Origin: an uncultured Clostridia bacterium
Lineage (GTDB): Bacteria; Bacillota; Clostridia; Oscillospirales; Oscillospiraceae
Direction of reading: 5' to 3'
DNA: 6,228 bases
NCBI GenBank assembly: GCA_945635805.1
Contig: CALZCW010000044.1
Span: 1 to 6,228 of the forward strand
Positions 1-6,228 of the stretch are shown here, piece after piece (the stretch's first letter is position 1; every line of letters begins with the position of its first letter). Position numbers and translations under genes: made by a program. A model generated the notes under the pieces. That model was not told where the DNA came from. It worked only from the letters and a program-made list of their open reading frames with translations, and ran no database searches.

Positions 1-446
1 ATGCCCAGGCCGTTGCAGATCTTCTCTACCTGGGTGTCCTGCTCGTAGCCGCCACCCACCTGATAGGCGTAGCTCAGGCGGTCATATTCCTCCAACAGGG
101 ACTTTGGCGCGTTGGCCGTCAGCTTTTCCGCCAGAGCCTCCAGCTTGCATCGCGTGGCCTCCAGACCGGAAAAGGCCGAGCGCAGAACCCGCTCGGCGGT
201 GTAGCCCGGCGGATAATAGGGAATCTGGGAGATCAGACCCAGACGCTTGCCCTGGGCGATGGTGATCTCGCCCTCGTCCGGGGACAGTTCCCCGGTCAGC
301 AGGCGAAACAGGGTGGTCTTGCCGCAGCCGTTGCGGCCCATAATGCCCACACATTCGCCGGCATGGATGTCAAAGCTCAGTCCGTCCAGCAGGGTGCTTC
401 CCACCTCGAAGGACTTGACCAGGCCGTTTACTGAAATGTCAATCAT
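1..446 (-). CDS. ABC-F family ATP-binding protein, N-terminal part (cut by window edge)
   Basis: The frame is open from an ATG at 446 to position 1, giving 148 codons plus two bases; the C-terminal part lies outside the window. The first ABC domain is visible: Walker A GRNGCGKT at residues 37-44, a Q-loop glutamine in LISQIP at about residue 74, then a helical stretch of the type LEALAEKL...LLEEYDRL...GGGYEQD (about 107-137) that is typical of the first ABC domain of ABC-F proteins. These are soluble, tandem-ABC ATPases without membrane segments, many of which act on the ribosome in translation or antibiotic protection. The start fits a GGAG seven bases upstream and overlaps the stop of the toprim gene by 8 bases, which suggests translational coupling. 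The signature motif, second ABC domain and linker are not visible, so the subfamily and any resistance role cannot be judged. A transporter ATPase is less likely given the GGY-type helical segment. Confidence 0.85.
   Translation of the reverse strand, partial: MIDISVNGLVKSFEVGSTLLDGLSFDIHAGECVGIMGRNGCGKTTLFRLLTGELSPDEGEITIAQGKRLGLISQIPYYPPGYTAERVLRSAFSGLEATRCKLEALAEKLTANAPKSLLEEYDRLSYAYQVGGGYEQDTQVEKICNGLG
439..446 (-). other. rnmV/ABC-F 8-base overlap
   Basis: The ABC-F start and the toprim stop share ATGATTGA, the same geometry as the preceding junction. A weaker GGAG lies seven bases upstream of the ATG. Translational coupling is likely. Confidence 0.75.
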
Positions 447-1026
447 CGTTTGCTCCGTATTGCTTCAAAAATTCCTCGCGGGTCATCAGCAGATTCAGGG
501 CGTCCAGAAAGGCGTTGCTGCCCAGATGCTCCGGCAAAAGGAGCTGACGCTGTAGCTTGCGTCGCTTTTCCGCGCTCTCTTTGCCGCCGGAAAGTCCGGC
601 GAGGAACAGGTCTGTTTTTGTGATTTTGGAAGTCGGCTGGGACGTTTCCTCCGGCTCGGCTCCCGCGTTTTTCAGCGCGGCCAGCAGAACCTCGGGGCGC
701 ATTCCCTCTACCCCCAGCTTTCCCTCCTTGCCCGGTTGGGCCTTGCGGCGCTCCTTGCCGCGAATATCGGGGATATAGGCATGGAGTACATACTCTTTCG
801 GCAGAGCGCCTTTGAGATAATTGCGTATGACGAATCCGGCGCCGTCGGAATCGGTCAGAATGATGAGGCCGCGCTTCTCCGCCACCTGGCGCAGAAAGCC
901 CAGAAGTTCCCTGTCGTGCATCACGCCGAAGCCGCCGGTTTCAATGATGGGCGCGTCCACGATCTGCGCCAGAGTGTTTTTATCGTACCGGCCCTCTACC
1001 ACGATGGCCTGCCGCAGCTTAATCAT
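439..1026 (-). CDS. rnmV: Ribonuclease M5-like toprim-domain protein (DUF4093 C-terminus)
   Basis: This 195-residue protein has the layout of RNase M5, the enzyme that matures 5S rRNA precursors in Firmicutes; the Bacillus enzyme is of similar size. The toprim domain spans about residues 5-95, with the catalytic-type glutamate in VVEGRYD (E11) and the acidic pair in ILTDSDGAG (D59, D61). A basic stretch ([13 protein letters not shown], 91-103) leads to GVEGM (105-109). The C-terminal part, ending in [14 protein letters not shown], matches the M5 C-terminal (DUF4093) pattern. The ATG at 1026 was chosen because a strong GGAGGAGG lies six bases upstream and homology begins at once ([11 protein letters not shown]); the open frame continues further upstream but there it shadows holA. 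It overlaps holA by 8 bases and the ABC-F gene by 8 bases. The family call is firm. True 5S rRNA maturation, rather than the role of a related small toprim nuclease, is inferred. Confidence 0.85.
   Translation of the reverse strand: MIKLRQAIVVEGRYDKNTLAQIVDAPIIETGGFGVMHDRELLGFLRQVAEKRGLIILTDSDGAGFVIRNYLKGALPKEYVLHAYIPDIRGKERRKAQPGKEGKLGVEGMRPEVLLAALKNAGAEPEETSQPTSKITKTDLFLAGLSGGKESAEKRRKLQRQLLLPEHLGSNAFLDALNLLMTREEFLKQYGANDD
1019..1026 (-). other. holA/rnmV 8-base overlap with strong ribosome-binding site
   Basis: The start codon of the toprim gene and the stop of holA share ATGATTAA. GGAGGAGG at 1040-1033 lies six bases upstream of the ATG, inside the holA coding end. This arrangement favours re-initiation by ribosomes finishing holA. 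Confidence 0.8.
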
Positions 1027-2062
1027 GGCGCGCCTCCTCCGCCAGCTCCACAATGAGCAGCTCCACCAGGCCCTTGTCATCTCCGTAGGAGGTCTTGAGC
1101 CGATAGTCCGTCTGGCAGCAGAGCTGCACGGCCTTTTTGCAGAAGTTTTCGGAGAACCGCCGTGCCTGACGCATGGCGATATTGGCGGCATAGGGGCTGA
1201 CGCCGCAAAGCTTTGCCAGCTCGTCAGCCGATTTCCCCTCGTTTTGCAGGACCTTCGCCGCATAGAGCCTGCGCATCTGTCCGCCGATGGCAGCGACAAT
1301 GGGGATGGCCTCCGTCTGCAGCTTCAGCAGGGTGTGCAGACGCTCCAGCGCGCGGTCAAACTCCCGCTGCGCCAGGGCGTCGGAAAGCTGGAACACCACC
1401 GCGTCCAGCGTCGGCTCCACCACGGCGTCGATGTCGGCGCGGACGATGGCATCCGCCCCGGAATAGGCGCATATCTTTTTGATCTCGCCGTCCAGCCGTG
1501 TCATGGAAAGGCCGCACTGCTGCAGCAGATAGCCGCACAGCTCCGGCGCGGCGGACTTCCCCGCCGCGTGAAAATGCCGGGCGATCCAGGTGCGCAGGTC
1601 GCTCTCGCTCTGATAGCAGAATTCCACCAGCAGGGCATTCTTCTCCAGCGCGTCCCAGAGCTTCTTCTTACGCTTGTCCGGCCGGAAATCCACATAGGTC
1701 ATTACCAGGCAGCAATACTCCGGCACGTCGGACAGCAGCCCGATCAGCCGCTCCCGCTCGGTTTCGCTGCGCTCAAAGAGGTCCACGTCCTCCACCAGCA
1801 CCAGAGAGCGCTCCGCCATCATGGGCAGCGCCTCCAAAGAGTCTGCCAGCAGATCGACGGAAAAATTCTCCGAATTGAGACGGTGGAAGTTAAAATCCTC
1901 CGTCAGCTCGTCCAGCAGGCGCTTTTTGATCCGCGCCAGAGCGTCGCGCCGCAGGTAATCCTCCTCGCCGTAGAGCACATAAAACCGCCGCAGGCCCCCG
2001 GTCTTCAGGTCGCTTTTCAGTTGTGCGTAGGCCTGGTTGTCCCCAGTGGTTTTCTTTGCCAT
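1019..2062 (-). CDS. holA: DNA polymerase III subunit delta
   Basis: HolA is the clamp-loader subunit that binds and opens the beta sliding clamp, acting with the gamma/tau and delta' subunits to load it on primed DNA. The predicted 347 residues match the usual family length (about 340-350). The N-terminus shows the degenerate AAA+ signature FYVLYGEEDYL (about 27-37) followed by the helix RRDALARIKKRLLDEL. The middle contains the conserved-type SLVLVEDVDLF strand, and the C-terminal helical collar ends in DDKGLVELLIVELAEEA, typical of the family. The start at 2062 has a GAGG seven bases upstream and lies 4 bases after the comEC stop; an upstream ATG at 2098 in the same frame would overlap comEC, lacks a good ribosome-binding site and adds a non-conserved leader. 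comEC followed by holA is a well-known Firmicute gene order. Its stop overlaps the start of the toprim gene. Confidence 0.93.
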   Translation of the reverse strand: MAKKTTGDNQAYAQLKSDLKTGGLRRFYVLYGEEDYLRRDALARIKKRLLDELTEDFNFHRLNSENFSVDLLADSLEALPMMAERSLVLVEDVDLFERSETERERLIGLLSDVPEYCCLVMTYVDFRPDKRKKKLWDALEKNALLVEFCYQSESDLRTWIARHFHAAGKSAAPELCGYLLQQCGLSMTRLDGEIKKICAYSGADAIVRADIDAVVEPTLDAVVFQLSDALAQREFDRALERLHTLLKLQTEAIPIVAAIGGQMRRLYAAKVLQNEGKSADELAKLCGVSPYAANIAMRQARRFSENFCKKAVQLCCQTDYRLKTSYGDDKGLVELLIVELAEEARHD

Positions 2063-2066
2063 GTTG

Positions 2067-2933
2067 TTACCTCGTGATCGTAATGTCGCCGCTTTCATCG
2101 GTGCGCAAAACCGAAGCGCCGATGGCTGAAATCCGGTCCAGCACCTCCTGCGTCGGATGTCCGTGAGAATTCTCTCCCACGGAGATCAGCACCAGCTCCG
2201 GCGTCGTCTGCCGCAGGAGACGGGCGCTGGTGGAATACTTCGAGCCGTGATGTCCGGCTACCAGCACCTCCAGATCCGGCAGGTCGTACTGCGCCAGCAG
2301 CGCCGCCTCACCGTCGGAATCCAAATCGCCTGTAATCAGTATATCATATTCTCCGTCAGACATCAATGCGGATAATGACGCATTGTCTGCATCCCTGTCC
2401 GGCGGTGGGAAAAGCGTCAGGCTTCCGCTGCCGAAGGAATATACTGTCTTCTCGGTGATATAGTCCGTTTCAATCTGTTTTTCCTCTGCAGAGCGCAGCA
2501 GCTCCGTCATGAGGGCGCTTTCCTCGGGCAGATCAGGCAGCATCAGCCGGTCCACGACGACCCGCTCCAGGAATTGCGCCGCGCCGCCGATATGGTCGGC
2601 ATCATAGTGGGTCAAAATCAATGCGTCAATGCGGAAAATGCCGTGGGAAAGCAGCTTCCGCGCCGTATCCTCACCGTTATATTCGCCCTCGTCTCCGCCG
2701 CAGTCCACTAAGACCGTCTGCGCCCCGTTTTGCAGCAGGATGCACTGGCCCTGTCCCACGTCAAAGACCTTCAGGGTCATGTCCGCCTTTGGCACGGCGG
2801 CGCATAAGACGGCACCGGCCAGAGTCAGCGCCAGGGCCGGCAGCAGGACCCGCAGCCGGCAACGCTTTTGGGAGGCGGCGTAGACCGCGAGCATTCCATA
2901 GGCTCCAATGAGCCAGACCACCGTGTAGGCACT
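2067..2933 (-). CDS. ComEC fragment 2: last membrane helices and metallo-beta-lactamase domain
   Basis: This is the downstream reading frame of the broken comEC, counted from where homology resumes. It begins with membrane helices (SAYTVVWLIGAYGMLAVY and LRVLLPALALTLAGAVLCAAV) and continues into a metallo-beta-lactamase fold: DVGQGQ at about 2762, VLVDCGG, the metal-binding motif THYDADHIGG at about 2612-2583, LITGDLDSDGE, VAGHHGSKYSTS at about 2264-2229 and GENSHGHP near the C-terminus. This domain is thought to degrade the non-transported DNA strand in ComEC proteins. All metal-ligand positions I can recognise look intact, so the domain does not look decayed. The open frame extends upstream to a GTG at 3044, but those residues are out-of-frame comEC text. 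No convincing internal start with a ribosome-binding site was seen, so independent translation is doubtful. Confidence 0.55.
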   Translation of the reverse strand, partial: SAYTVVWLIGAYGMLAVYAASQKRCRLRVLLPALALTLAGAVLCAAVPKADMTLKVFDVGQGQCILLQNGAQTVLVDCGGDEGEYNGEDTARKLLSHGIFRIDALILTHYDADHIGGAAQFLERVVVDRLMLPDLPEESALMTELLRSAEEKQIETDYITEKTVYSFGSGSLTLFPPPDRDADNASLSALMSDGEYDILITGDLDSDGEAALLAQYDLPDLEVLVAGHHGSKYSTSARLLRQTTPELVLISVGENSHGHPTQEVLDRISAIGASVLRTDESGDITITR

Positions 2934-4309
2934 GCAGTATAGATTGCCCCATAGGGGATCTTCGCCAAAAGGCCCGACAGCCAAAGGACATAGCGGATGG
3001 GCCAGGCCAGCAGCCATCCCAGAATCTGTGCCGGAAGCGTCCACAGGAAGCCCAGCACCGTAGCCAGAAAGCTGACGGTGAAGGTCAGGCTGAGGACAGG
3101 CATTGCCAGGAGGTTGGTCAGAGGCGAAATCAGGCTGACCAGGCCAAAATACACCGCCACCAAAGGCGCGGTAGTCAACGTCGCGCCGAAGGAGGCCGCC
3201 ACAATGACCGCCAGACTGCGGTAGCCGCGAAACAGCAGAGGATGTTTTTCCCGCAGCAATTGATCGGCGGGACGGATGATGATTTGATAAACGTGGGGCG
3301 ACAGGACAAATATCCCCGTCACTGCCAGGAAAGAAAGCTGCAAGCTCACATTGGCAATGGCCCAGGGATTGCCCAGCAGGATAACCAACAGCGCCAAACT
3401 CAACGAAGTCGGCGCGTCGTTTTCCCGCTTAAAAATGGGTGCCATCAGCAGCACGGTGTTCATAATGGCCGCACGGGTGACCGACGGCGTAAAGCCCTGC
3501 ATCGCGGCGAAGAAAAACATCACAGCAATGCTGATGACAGCCGCGAGCTTCCTGCGCCGCCTGCACAGAAACATGACTACACCCACGATCAGCGACACAT
3601 GCATTCCCGAGACGGCGATGACGTGGGAAATGCCCGTGATGGAAAGCTCGTTGCGCACCGCATAGCTCAGACCGCTGCGGTCTCCGGTCAAAAGGGCCTT
3701 GGCAAAGCCCGCCACGTCTTCGGGAAAGATCTCCCCGATCTTCTCCCGGGTCAGGATGGCAAGTCTTGCCGGAAGCAGAGAAACAGGCAGCTTCTGTGCC
3801 TTGGTAATTTCCACTTTGCCCCGCTGAAAGCCCAGCAGAGAAATGTCCTGCGACTGGTAATAGAGGTTATTCTGGTCGCCGCTGCCCCGGGAAACATCCA
3901 CGATCTCTGCCGTAACGCTGACCGTGTCCCCCAGGGAAAGCTCCCCGGCTTTGCAGTCCAGATAGAGCATCATCCTGCCCCTTCCCACGCGGACGGTCAC
4001 ACGGCAGCCGTAATCGGTGTCCACGGCACTGTCGCAGACCTGGGCCGTCACAGCCCGGTCCTCGCCGCAAAGCTCCCGCAGCGGAGCGATCTGCAGCCGT
4101 TCATAGCCCCAGCTCCACAGCAGGCCAAGGGCAGCACCCAGGGCGGCAATGCGAACCCGGTGAAGGGCGTCGGAGGAAGCACAAAGGCAGACAAGGAAGC
4201 CAACGACAGATACCGCAGCCAATACCAGGGCAGCCGCCGGAGAAAGCAGCCAGACGTAGCCTGCCGCCGCTGCCGCAAAGGAAAACGAGAAAATCGCCAG
4301 TCTGCGCAT
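2825..4309 (-). CDS. ComEC fragment 1: OB region and membrane competence domain
   Basis: This is the upstream reading frame of the broken comEC. The native part runs to about residue 458 (position 2936); the remaining residues to the stop at 2825 are out-of-frame and proline/serine/arginine-rich. An N-terminal hydrophobic pair of helices (about 5-42 and 53-66) precedes a beta-rich OB-like region with YLDCKAGELSLGDTVSV. The competence domain begins near ALLTGDRSGLS (205-215) and has the family motifs GISHVIAVSGMHVSLI (226-241), QGFTPSVTRAAIM (271-283) and NPWAIANVSLQLSFLAVTGI (314-333), followed by several membrane helices. A stand-alone product would have most of the channel but no nuclease-like domain. 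Whether such a product is made is unknown. Confidence 0.6.
   Translation of the reverse strand: MRRLAIFSFSFAAAAAGYVWLLSPAAALVLAAVSVVGFLVCLCASSDALHRVRIAALGAALGLLWSWGYERLQIAPLRELCGEDRAVTAQVCDSAVDTDYGCRVTVRVGRGRMMLYLDCKAGELSLGDTVSVTAEIVDVSRGSGDQNNLYYQSQDISLLGFQRGKVEITKAQKLPVSLLPARLAILTREKIGEIFPEDVAGFAKALLTGDRSGLSYAVRNELSITGISHVIAVSGMHVSLIVGVVMFLCRRRRKLAAVISIAVMFFFAAMQGFTPSVTRAAIMNTVLLMAPIFKRENDAPTSLSLALLVILLGNPWAIANVSLQLSFLAVTGIFVLSPHVYQIIIRPADQLLREKHPLLFRGYRSLAVIVAASFGATLTTAPLVAVYFGLVSLISPLTNLLAMPVLSLTFTVSFLATVLGFLWTLPAQILGWLLAWPIRYVLWLSGLLAKIPYGAIYTAVPTRWSGSLEPMECSRSTPPPKSVAGCGSCCRPWR
2925..2940 (-). other. Frameshift site in comEC
   Basis: On the minus strand the codon ACT (Thr458, 2938-2936) belongs to the first frame and AGT (Ser, 2933-2931) to the second, with only two bases, GC, between them where three are needed. 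One missing base here restores the continuous protein. There is no homopolymer longer than two at the join; runs of four C and four G occur about 10-20 bases earlier (2947-2956) and could be the true site with a few altered residues. No slippery X-XXY-YYZ heptamer is present. Confidence 0.75.
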
Positions 4310-4317
4310 CTTCCTTG

Positions 4318-4325
4318 CCCCCTTT
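4318..4325 (-). promoter_or_regulatory. Ribosome-binding site of comEC
   Basis: AAAGGGGG lies eight bases before the ATG at 4309, with a second purine stretch AAGGAAG directly next to the start codon. This site decides the comEC start in favour of 4309 over the GTG at 4351. The AAAGGG part is complementary to the CCCTTT formed by the distal arm and U-tract of the terminator just upstream. No recognisable -10/-35 promoter was seen in the 56 bases between the HIT gene and comEC. Confidence 0.6.
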
Positions 4326-4329
4326 CCCG

Positions 4330-4359
4330 AAAAAAGGGACGGGCACAACACCCGTCCCC
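4330..4359 (-). terminator. Intrinsic terminator after the HIT gene
   Basis: On the minus strand a perfect 8-bp stem GGGACGGG / CCCGTCCC (4358-4351 and 4343-4336) with a 7-base loop is followed at once by six T (4335-4330). It begins seven bases after the HIT stop codon, so it should end the alaS-HIT transcript. It points only in the minus direction: on the plus strand the hairpin is followed by A, not T. It lies about 20 bases upstream of the comEC start, so comEC needs either read-through or a promoter further upstream. Confidence 0.9.
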
Positions 4360-4365
4360 AAAAAA

Positions 4366-4704
4366 TCAGTTAAAACTTCCCAGTTGTTTGCCGCCGAGCA
4401 CGTGGAAATGCAGGTGCTTGACCGTCTGTCCGGCGTCGTCGCCGCAGTTGGTCACCACGCGGTAGCCGTCAGAAAAGCCCAGCACTGCCGTCAGCTTGGT
4501 GATAACGGCGAAAATATGGCCCACCACTGCGGCGTTCTCCTCGTTGATCCGGTTGGCGCCGGTCAGATGCTCCTTGGGGATGACCAGGAAGTGCTGGGGT
4601 GCCAGAGGCGCAATGTCGTAAAAGGCCAGGCACAGCTCGTCCTCATAGAGCTTCTTTGAGGGGATCTCCCCGGCGATGATCTTACAAAATACGCAGTCGT
4701 TCAT
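4366..4704 (-). CDS. hinT: HIT family protein, HINT-type nucleoside phosphoramidase
   Basis: This 112-residue protein is a complete histidine-triad hydrolase. It has the N-terminal CVFCKIIAGEIPSKKLYEDE typical of the HINT branch, the strand APQHFLVIPKEHL (35-47) and the triad HLHFHVLGG (97-105), in which H99 is the expected nucleophile. C4 and C7, with H46 and H97, could bind zinc as in several Firmicute relatives. HINT enzymes hydrolyse purine nucleoside phosphoramidates and aminoacyl-adenylates and act as homodimers in the cytoplasm. The C-terminus ends QLGSFN and lacks the tryptophan-containing tail of animal HINT1. The ATG at 4704 follows a GGGAGG by seven bases and lies 12 bases after the alaS stop, so the two genes are probably co-transcribed. 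A terminator follows directly. The physiological substrate cannot be read from the sequence. Confidence 0.93.
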   Translation of the reverse strand: MNDCVFCKIIAGEIPSKKLYEDELCLAFYDIAPLAPQHFLVIPKEHLTGANRINEENAAVVGHIFAVITKLTAVLGFSDGYRVVTNCGDDAGQTVKHLHFHVLGGKQLGSFN

Positions 4705-4716
4705 GGTGTTCCCTCC

Positions 4717-6228
4717 CTATGCTTTTACGTTGGCGCTCACGAAATCGTCCACAAGGGCCAGGGCGTTATCCAGCTTGCCCAGCTCCTTGCCGCCGCCCAT
4801 GGCGGAATCGGGCTTGCCGCCGCCGGAGCCTCCGCAGGCGGTGCAGACCTCCTTGACCAGAGCGCCGGCTTTGACGCCCTTTTCCACAGCCTCACGGCCG
4901 CAGACTGCCAAAATGGTAATCTTCTCGCCCTGGACGCCTGCCAGAACGGCAACGGCATCCGGAGCCTTGTCGCGGATACGGTCGCCCATTTTCCGCAGGT
5001 CGTTGGGCGCGATATCCTGGCGCACACAGGTCAGAACGCGCAGTCCGCCGACGTTCTTGGAGGAGAACAGGACCTGATCGACCTCGCCGCAGAACAGCTT
5101 GTCCTTCATGCGGTCAATATTCTGCTTCAGCTCCTTGATCTCGGTCATCACGCCGTGGGCGCGGGTCAGCAGATCCTTCGGCGTGGTTTTCAACTCCTCA
5201 GCAGCCGACAGAATCGTGCGGTTGTAGTTCTCTGTCTGCTGCAGCACCTTTTTGCCCGTGTAGGCGTCGATACGGCGCACACCGGAAGCCACCGAGGCCT
5301 CCGACTGGATGCGGAAGGGGCCGACCTTGGCGGTGTTGTCCAAATGGGTGCCGCCGCAGAATTCCAGGGAATCGTCACCCATTTTCACGACGCGAACAGT
5401 ATCGCCGTACTTTTCGCCGAAGAGCGCCGTGGCTCCCAGCTTCTTGGCTTCCTCGATGGGCAGCACCAGGGTCTGCACCTCGTCGCCGTTCAGGATCATG
5501 TCCATGACCTCATTGCTGACGTCCATGATCTCCGTCGGTGTGACAGCGGAGAAATGGGTGAAGTCAAAGCGCAGATGATCCGGCTCCACCAGAGAACCGG
5601 CCTGATGGCAGTGGTCGCCCAAAACGCGCACCAGAGCCGTCTGGAGCAGATGGGTGGCGGTATGGGCGCGGCAGATGGCCTTGCGGCGGTCAACATCAAC
5701 CGTCACATGGCAGGTATCGCCCAGCTTGAGGGTGCCGGACTTGACCACGCCGTAGTGCATATACTTGCCGCCCTTGTTCTTCTGAACGTCGTTGACCTCA
5801 AAGACGCCGTTTTCGCTTTCAATAATGCCATGGTCCGCCACCTGGCCGCCCATTTCCGCGTACATGGCGGTGCAGTCCAAAACGATGACGGCTTCCACAC
5901 CCTCAGCGATCTCGGTGCGCGGCTCGTCATCGGCGATCATAGCCAGGATCTTGCCGTCGTTTTCCGTATTTTCATAGCCCAAAAAATCCGTCTCCGGGAT
6001 CTCCTGGCCGAAGTCCATACCGGTCCAACCCAGGTCGCCCAGGGCTTTCCGGGCTTCTCTTGCGCGGCTCTTCTGCTCCTGCATGAGGGCGCGGAAGGCT
6101 TCCTCGTCCACACGCATGCCCTCGTCCTTTGCCATCTCCATGGTCAGGTCGATGGGGAAGCCGTAGGTGTCATAGAGCTTGAAGGCATCGGCGCCGGAGA
6201 AGACGCTCTCGCCGGCTTCCTTGTGGGC
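4717..6228 (-). CDS. alaS: Alanine--tRNA ligase, C-terminal part (cut by window edge)
   Basis: AlaRS charges tRNA-Ala and removes mischarged serine and glycine. The frame is open to the window end, giving 503 residues; roughly the first 375 (the class II catalytic core) are missing, judged by the usual length near 880. The visible part starts just before FKLYDTYGFPIDLT (about residues 16-29). Next come the beta-barrel TAMYAEMGGQVADHG and the editing domain with its zinc-binding histidines in HTATHLL (near 5664-5644) and cysteine/histidine in CGGTHLDNT (near 5358-5332). A coiled helix follows (about LKTTPKDLLTRAHGVMTEIKELKQNIDRMKDKL). The C-Ala domain ends with the glycine-rich CGGSGGGKPDSAMGGGKELGKLDNAL. 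All four zinc ligands of the editing site are present, so proofreading should be intact. The stop TAG at 4719-4717 is part of the ribosome-binding region of the HIT gene. Confidence 0.97.
   Translation of the reverse strand, partial: AHKEAGESVFSGADAFKLYDTYGFPIDLTMEMAKDEGMRVDEEAFRALMQEQKSRAREARKALGDLGWTGMDFGQEIPETDFLGYENTENDGKILAMIADDEPRTEIAEGVEAVIVLDCTAMYAEMGGQVADHGIIESENGVFEVNDVQKNKGGKYMHYGVVKSGTLKLGDTCHVTVDVDRRKAICRAHTATHLLQTALVRVLGDHCHQAGSLVEPDHLRFDFTHFSAVTPTEIMDVSNEVMDMILNGDEVQTLVLPIEEAKKLGATALFGEKYGDTVRVVKMGDDSLEFCGGTHLDNTAKVGPFRIQSEASVASGVRRIDAYTGKKVLQQTENYNRTILSAAEELKTTPKDLLTRAHGVMTEIKELKQNIDRMKDKLFCGEVDQVLFSSKNVGGLRVLTCVRQDIAPNDLRKMGDRIRDKAPDAVAVLAGVQGEKITILAVCGREAVEKGVKAGALVKEVCTACGGSGGGKPDSAMGGGKELGKLDNALALVDDFVSANVKA

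Larger units (their letters stand above)
2067..4309 (-). pseudogene. comEC: ComEC/Rec2 DNA-uptake channel, split by a one-base frameshift
   Basis: ComEC is the inner-membrane channel that carries single-stranded DNA into the cytoplasm during natural transformation. Two overlapping frames together make one complete protein: restoring one base near 2934 gives about 747 residues, close to the usual ComEC length. The first frame holds the N-terminal membrane segments, an OB-like region (about 80-170) and the competence domain; the second finishes the last membrane helices and holds the metallo-beta-lactamase domain. The homologous text runs up to KIPYGAIYT in one frame and resumes at SAYTVVWLIGAYGML in the other, with no sign of missing domains. 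The start was set at ATG 4309, which follows AAAGGGGG by eight bases; the longer GTG start at 4351 lies inside the upstream terminator. As written the gene would not make full-length ComEC. A sequencing error, a recent inactivating deletion, or recoding could explain it; no classical slippery heptamer is visible. Confidence 0.88.

Noticed and set aside
1027..1299. N-terminal extension of the toprim protein up to 1299
   Set aside because: The added residues are the out-of-frame shadow of holA; homology and the strong ribosome-binding site both point to the ATG at 1026.
821..2077. Plus-strand open frame of 418 codons opposite holA
   Set aside because: It is antisense to a clear full-length HolA, rich in His, Gln, Arg and Leu with no domain pattern, and long antisense frames are common in GC-rich coding DNA.
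2063..2098. Longer holA start at ATG 2098
   Set aside because: It would overlap the end of comEC, lacks a ribosome-binding site and adds a leader not seen in the family; 2062 gives 347 residues and has GAGG upstream.
2930..2960. Programmed -1 frameshift in comEC
   Set aside because: No X-XXY-YYZ slippery sequence is present near the join and I saw no obvious stimulatory structure; a one-base deletion or sequencing error is simpler.
4310..4351. Longer comEC start at GTG 4351
   Set aside because: This start lies in the loop and distal stem of the terminator and has no ribosome-binding site; the ATG at 4309 has AAAGGGGG at good spacing and begins directly with a hydrophobic segment.
3242..4465. 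Plus-strand open frame of 407 codons opposite comEC and the HIT gene
   Set aside because: It is antisense to recognisable ComEC motifs, crosses the terminator and two genes, and has low-complexity His/Gln/Arg-rich composition.

Overview
The window looks like an ordinary chromosomal housekeeping segment of a fairly GC-rich Firmicute. Its gene set (ComEC next to HolA, an RNase M5-type toprim protein, ABC-F) fits a Clostridia member, perhaps an Oscillospiraceae-like gut bacterium. The lineage is inferred from gene content and protein character, not from any marker search. All real genes lie on the minus strand, so transcription runs from high to low coordinates.

Layout in transcription order: the C-terminal 503 residues of alanyl-tRNA synthetase (alaS, cut by the window end); a HIT/HINT-family nucleotide phosphoramidase 12 bases later; an intrinsic terminator directly after its stop codon; comEC, the DNA-uptake channel gene, which carries a one-base frameshift near 2934; holA (DNA polymerase III delta subunit); a ribonuclease M5-like toprim protein (rnmV-like); and the first 148 residues of an ABC-F ATPase, cut by the other window end. 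From comEC onward the genes are separated by 4 bases or overlap by 8 bases, so they probably form one co-transcribed and translationally coupled unit. The terminator separates it from the alaS-HIT pair.

Functionally the segment covers tRNA charging and proofreading (AlaRS), hydrolysis of nucleotide adducts (HIT), transformation (ComEC), clamp loading (HolA), 5S rRNA or other RNA processing (M5-like) and probably ribosome-associated ATPase work (ABC-F). There is no mobile element, CRISPR array, tRNA or rRNA, and no stretch above 300 bases without a gene. The most notable points are the comEC frameshift, the compact terminator/ribosome-binding-site arrangement before comEC, and two gene junctions with the same 8-base overlap design. 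I see no evidence of an undescribed system.
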